This document shows positions 58,681 through 64,000 of a DNA stretch of 64,000 bases, one piece after another. This DNA is from Blasia pusilla (lineage: Eukaryota > Marchantiophyta > Marchantiopsida > Blasiales). The stretch lies in the NCBI GenBank assembly GCA_050084515.1, contig CM114275.1, forward strand, positions 4,092,001-4,156,000. The letters run 5' to 3'. The position numbers and the translations under genes are program-made. The notes below the pieces were generated by a model, which had not been told where the DNA came from, made no database searches, and saw only the letters and a program-made list of their open reading frames with translations. Each line of letters begins with the position of its first letter. Position 1 is the first letter of the stretch.

Positions 58681-59690
58681 ATAATTTCATCAACATGGCC
58701 AAATGAATTCACAAACCTCTTCAAAATTATGATATAATTTGAACAAAAACTCCACCTATGCACCCCCTTCCCTTCAAACTTCCAATTATTTCGACCAACC
58801 TTCAAATTACAAACCAAACATGAACAACCCTACATTAAAACTTCACGCTCAAATGGGAGACTCTTATAAACCTTGTAGGAAAGGGTCCTACAAAGAGTAC
58901 AAAACACAACCAAATGAATTTGAAATCCCCTTCAACATTATGATCCAAGTGGGAAAAACTCCATTTATGCGCTGCCCTTCCCTTCGAACTTCCAATTATT
59001 TCAACCTACCTTCAAAATTTCCAACCAAACTCATATGGCCCTACATTTAAACTTCTCACTCAAACACGAGACCCTTATGAACCTTCTATGAAACAGTCCT
59101 ACAAAACACAAGCACAACACAACGGAATCCGGAAATCCTTTCAACATTATGATCCAAGTGGGAAAAAAACTCCATCCATGCAGCCCCCTCCCTTCAAAAT
59201 TCCATTATTTCAACCTACTTTCAAAATTGCAAACCAAACTCAAATGGCAGACTCTTATGAACCCTCTATGAAATAGTGCTATGGAAAACACAAGCACAAT
59301 CCACATGAATCCGGGGACCCCTTCAACATTATGATCCAAGTGGAAAAAGTTTCCATCCATGCTGCCCCATGTCTTCAAACTTCCAATTATTTTGACCTAC
59401 TTTCAAAATTGCAAACCAAACTCAAATGGCCCTACATTTAAACTTCTCACTTAAATAGGAGACCCTTATGAACCCTCTATGAAACGATCCTTACGAAAAA
59501 AACATGCACAACCCAAATGAATTCAAAACCCCTTCAACATTATGAGTGGAAAAAACTCCACCCATGTGCCCATTCTTCCAATTATTTCGACCTCGAATGG
59601 TTTTACATTTAAACTTCTCATTAACCGATCCTATGTATGTATGGAAAAACAAGCACAACCAAATGAATTTGGGACGATCATGTTGTTTGT
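58681..59690. repeat. satellite-like tandem repeat, five copies of about 182-212 bp
   Basis: Units contain CTTCAACATTATGATCCAAG, a CTCCA(C/T)CCATG block, CTTCCAATTATTTC, CAAATGGCCCTACATTTAAA and GACCCTTATGAACC. The ATTATGA word occurs at 58726, 58938, 59146, 59328 and 59539. A sixth, isolated copy of the core is near 58,053. Open frames within it are artefacts. Confidence 0.88.
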
Positions 59691-61530
59691 GCACCACTAT
59701 TAACAGCACCTTACGAAAGCACTAAGTAACTAAACTAGTCTCGAGGCTTCACGAAGTTAATGTGAAGATCCCTTAAGCTATAAATAATGGCAATATTAGT
59801 CCTTACGGTTGACGGATCTGATCCCTAATCGTTTACCAGTCCCCCTACGGAAGCAGAGATGGAATTCGTAGGTACCAACGGAAGTGGGAATCTCACCCGA
59901 TCCAGAAGTCCTAACGTGGGACCTTAAAGTAGGAGCCAGAGGAAATCGGTGGGGACCGGTGATACTACTAAGCTTTGCGGATCCACCGGTTTAATTTGGG
60001 AATTCCCTCGGTAGAAACCACCGGACATAGAATATCTTACGAATCCACCGGTTCGACTGAGTGACCAGAAAGTAATACCCAAAAGTCCATTCTCTAGACG
60101 GCAGCAGGAGCTCTTGCAGACCCAAAAGTCCATAAGAAGAAGTAGGATTCACCGGATATACGTAGAAACCAACGGACAGAGATACCTTTAAGAATCCAAC
60201 AGTTCACCCGCTTCAGCAACGTGGAGGATCCACCGGATGTAAGTAGAAACCAACGGAAAGGTTCGAATGTTTAGTCAATTTAGGAGCCGCCGGAGAAAGG
60301 CAGAAACGAACGGAAATATATCCTCTGGTTGACATGTGCCCAAAGAAACTAGGAACTAACTGAAATGTTAATTAAAATAGAAAGTTCGACTAACTTAAAC
60401 GGAAAATATTTTTTTCACATAAATATTTGAAATAATGGTTGCATTCACATGGAAGCTGATATTATGTTCAGTCTTTTATTTATTTATATTATTATTGGCT
60501 GTCTTGAAATTTAGGACCAACATGAGCTTGCCATATGTCCCCTATTCACATACTTATTCGGGTAACATTAGAGGATGATTGAATTTATTTAGAATAACGA
60601 TGGGTAATTTGAATTACTCGTCATTTCTAACCTTTGTGTCACTCGGGTATCGATTATTATGTGTGATAAAAGTGGCATTCAATCTAGAAGTTTCCTCACA
60701 ATTCCGATAGCATCATTTCACATGTGATCCAATGTATAAAAACTTATGAAATATAGTTCAAAAGAAATAAATTCAGTGAATGGGAAGTTTGAGGAAAGGC
60801 ACCGGAGGACATACCCCTTGTTATATGGAGAGCGGGTACAAAGATGAGTGGGATTCTTCTCTCCAAAAATATACAACATCTCTTTTGAGGGCCCCCACAT
60901 AGGATTCTTCCAACCTAACCTATCCCTCCAAAATACTATCATAATTAATTAGAAAAACTATATTAGACTTCTTCAACCTTTAGCTTACATGTGTAGAGAA
61001 AATTGCTCTATGGTGAGAAGTTTATAGTTGAAAATACTAACTCATTTTTCTCCAATATAATAATTAAAGTAATTAAAAATTTACATTAGACTTACTCACC
61101 CCTTGGGTTACACATGTAGAGAAAATATGTCTATTGTGATAAGTTCATAGTAGACAAAATTACCCATTTTCCCCAAAATGATTTCGTTGTTCATGGTGCT
61201 GCCTCATTTTCCTTGAACATCCATCCACATCCTTTTTTTGTCCTCAGTTTGGAATACCATTTTGGATGCATGCGGAATGCATGACCCCGCCATGCCCATA
61301 TTCTTTTCTATATTTATTTTGTGATCATCTTGTTTTTTTTTCTTATATCTATATTTCATTCCTATGCGATCCCCAAAGTAATTCAGAAATATCTTTATTT
61401 TTATCATGAAACATAAGGAACTTTCTTCTTCTTTTCGAACGATTCGCGCCACACTAATTCTATTCTTTCTTCTTTGAAAAATATACGTAGTACTTTCATC
61501 ACTCGACCAAACGACCAACTCACCTACGAC
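59691..61530. other. AT-rich DNA with a short CCACCGG/AACGGA repeat cluster
   Basis: No gene seen. Between about 59,860 and 60,330 the words CCACCGG, AATCCACCGGTT, GTAGAAACCAACGGA and close variants recur about ten times at irregular spacing; two longer copies (ACCGGAT..A.GTAGAAACCAA) are near 60,153 and 60,233. The rest is AT-rich. Confidence 0.55.
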
Positions 61531-61815
61531 GACAACGAACCTTTCAAACAATGTGATACAAATAAAGAAACTCTTAATCAAAAAGGTTTGTTGCCGTCAT
61601 AAGTAGAAAAAAAATCATACAATAAGACAACGAACCTTTCGAGCAATGTGATACGAATAAAAAAACTCTTAGTCAAAAAGGTTTGTTGCCGTCATAAGTA
61701 GAAAGAAAAAACACACAATAGACAACGAACCTTTCAAACAATATGATACAGATATAAAAAACTTTACTCAAAAAGGTTTGTTGCCGTCATAAGTAGAAAA
61801 AAAAAAACAATGATA
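61531..61815. repeat. tandem repeat, three copies, 95-bp period
   Basis: GACAACGAACCTTTCAAACA starts at 61531, 61626 and 61721, each followed by AATGTGATAC, an A-rich stretch and AAAAGGTTTGTTGCCGTCAT. The period is exact and the copies are very similar, so the array is fairly young. Confidence 0.93.
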
Positions 61816-63903
61816 CAATAGTCTTATTCATAGCTCGAAGTTCGAAACAACAAAATTCGTGTGAGAGCCCTAGCAATTGGGGTCACATGGAAAGCTCTAG
61901 TACACGACACCATCACTCCGTTCCCTCATCCCCTTCTTCTCTTTCTGGTGGAACTATAATACCATACAATCCTCATAAGCTCTTCATAACTCATAGCACG
62001 TCCTCATTCATTCATTTACGCACTCTTCTCTACCAAGATCTCTACAAAGATAATATTTTTATCACTTTTTTAAAAGTTTGGGCCTAAAGGCACGTTCTCT
62101 TATTATATGTGCTTTCATTATTACGATGGATCGCCACGATTCACATTCGGGTATTCTTTCTATTTTCTTTCTTGCAATTTTGTTTGTTATCGAGTTTTTA
62201 TCTTTTCTTTTTCATGTTTGGAATGGAATTTCAGGTGGGGTTTTTTTTAATTTTTCATGTGGGGGCGGTGCGATGCTAGGTTTTGAGGGATAGGAGCACA
62301 ACACCGATCGAGATTAGGGTGATTTCTCGAAGGAAATTGTGAAAGGGGGCAACCTTGGATTGACATTTCTCAATCATGGAAGTCTCATTGCTAGAGGTTT
62401 TGACATCCAAGACCTGGTTTCAAACAGATTTTCCTTTTTTTTTTTCAGAAAACGTGATTCTTATAATGGAGATGTGGTTCATGATGCCCATACCCTACTT
62501 CAATTTTGGTCAAAATTCTCTTCCTCTTGATACAGAGAGGTCACAATGAAGCTAGGAGGGTGAGGCTCTAGTGATTTTTTTCTCATTGTAGTGGGTCTCA
62601 TATATGTAGAATTCCAGTGCACACCCTCCGCCCATCCAATTTCACACTACTCTCTCTATCTCTCAACCTTCACAATGTGCGTTTCTAAGCAAATATGGTC
62701 ATTTTTAGGTGTTATGCTGTGGTTTTCAATTGGTGAGGACAAGACGAACCTTGTTTAATGCTCGTTGTTACTAGCATAGCATCCTTGGTAAGTTTCTAAC
62801 TTATAGAGTGTTTCTATGTTCGAGGTGTTCAGTACGGTTTTCAAAATACTCTATAAAATATTCTATTAATATTTCAAAATGCTAATGCAAGTTAGTGGGA
62901 CTGTGTAAAATCAGGAATTCCTCTTGTTAATGGGGAACACCTTCCAATAGGACTTAGATCAAAATTCATAATTTGACCTTTCAAATCATAACACCTCCTA
63001 CTGCAAGGAGGAGAACACGACAGGCGATAATGAGGTCCTTGAGGAGCACCTCATGGACTAGTTGAATACCCTAAAATCGAAGAGATCATCCTCGGAACAT
63101 GTCCGTGGACACAAACTTTTTCCATATGCAACCTTGGTTATCGTAACTCTCCAAATCGACGAAAACCATTAGATTCGAGCAATTTAAAGCAATGCGTACG
63201 CTTGTGGTCGGAAAGAGATTGAGATGCCATGATCAACAAAGCAATTGCAGCGAGAGAGTAGCCAAAGCTTGGATAGCGGGAGATCACCAAGATCTGTGAA
63301 ATCTCTTTTCGGAGAGAAGCTCCGTGATATGACCAAAGGTGGTCATGAATAGTGAATCAACCTCCATTGTCTAACCGCTCGATGAGCATCAAGGCTATGT
63401 CATGTTTCCACATCGATCTCTCCTTCTCTACAACGAGCTCTACAACTATCGCAAAAGGCGAGAGTGGAGGTAAGGCTGATCTAATTGGTGGTCTTTAAAT
63501 CCCGACCTCATTGCCATAAAAATACCATCAGTTGGGAATGAATTTGGTGTGTCTCACACTCTCATGGTCTCATAGCGACTCGAGGTTGGAAGCGAGAGAC
63601 CACGCTAGATCATCGAGTCAGATCCAAATTGAATATTCCCTTGGAGTAATTATACCTAAGTCGGGTGAAAAAGAGACAAGGCTCCTAGGTTTGAAGGGCC
63701 CAAAACCAGACTTTTTTTGTCAAACATGCCCCAACAAATAATGTTTCCACTAGAAATGGTTTATACCATTAAATGTTGAAATAAATATGCACTACATTGA
63801 AAGAAATATGTTTTTTTTCCTTAAAATTATTATTTCTGATCGTTTAGTTATGAGCATTCTTACTAGTTGGTCTAAAGAAAATCGGCAACATTCTCAAGTC
63901 TAA
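61816..63903. other. intergenic DNA, no gene seen
   Basis: Only short frames without recognisable families occur on either strand. Composition is AT-rich, with slightly higher GC around 63,050-63,700. Confidence 0.5.
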
Positions 63904-64000
63904 TCTATATTATTAAAAGAAGACGGGTATGGAAACCCTCCCTCTATTGCCGAAACTTAGGTGTAATTAATTAAGTGCTAACAAGAACTATTTTTCACCC
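63904..64000 (+). mobile_element. candidate Helitron 5' end, cut by window edge
   Basis: TCTATATTATTAAAAGAAGA after an A fits the 5' end common in plant Helitrons (TC start, insertion between A and T). The element would run beyond base 64,000, so its 3' end cannot be checked here. Confidence 0.5.

Noticed and set aside
58681-59690. CRISPR-like array
   Set aside because: Units of about 210 bp are repeated throughout their length with no repeat-spacer alternation, and the DNA is plant nuclear.

Overview
The window is nuclear DNA from a land plant. The evidence is spliceosomal introns, a complete plant-type protein phosphatase 6 catalytic gene (FyPP class), a probable plastid membrane-protein gene, and a plant-style mix of Ty3/gypsy, copia, Helitron and LINE remnants. 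A seedless plant (lycophyte, fern or bryophyte) fits the unusual retroelements best, but that is a guess. No bacterial operons, CRISPR array, tRNA gene or intact rRNA gene was seen.

Layout. 1-6,100: the decayed gag of a minus-strand Ty3/gypsy-like element, a 5S-rRNA-like module, hairpins and a pyrimidine tract. 6,106-18,292: a plus-strand Ty3/gypsy element with the order gag (two zinc knuckles), aspartic protease, C5 DNA cytosine methyltransferase, reverse transcriptase, RNase H, integrase and a C-terminal PHD finger. Its 3' LTR is split by a 1,166-bp solo LTR. About 19,000-24,573: a decayed intron-containing Helitron (HUH Rep plus PIF1-like helicase) ending in CTAG. 24,574-34,000: AT-rich DNA with a small Helitron, a copia-type LTR with primer-binding site, and tandem arrays. 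34,779-38,329: PP6 catalytic subunit, ten exons, 303 codons. 42,099-43,202 (minus): multi-pass membrane protein with a poly-proline linker. About 47,029-52,260 (minus): multi-exon gene for a long charged coiled-coil protein with a C-terminal NFKBIL1-type J-like domain. 55,268-57,171 (minus): 5'-truncated LINE with a CCHC motif and a restriction-like endonuclease, inserted into a local repeat. 58,000-64,000: tandem repeats and Helitron-like termini.

The most notable content is the Ty3/gypsy element. It carries a DNA methyltransferase between protease and RT and a histone-reader-type PHD finger after integrase, so one mobile element would encode both an epigenetic writer and a probable chromatin reader. 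This copy is inactive. Most of its in-frame stops are explained by C-to-T or G-to-A changes, as expected if the DNA was itself methylated and then deaminated. The host genes keep long open frames with consistent splice phases and look functional.
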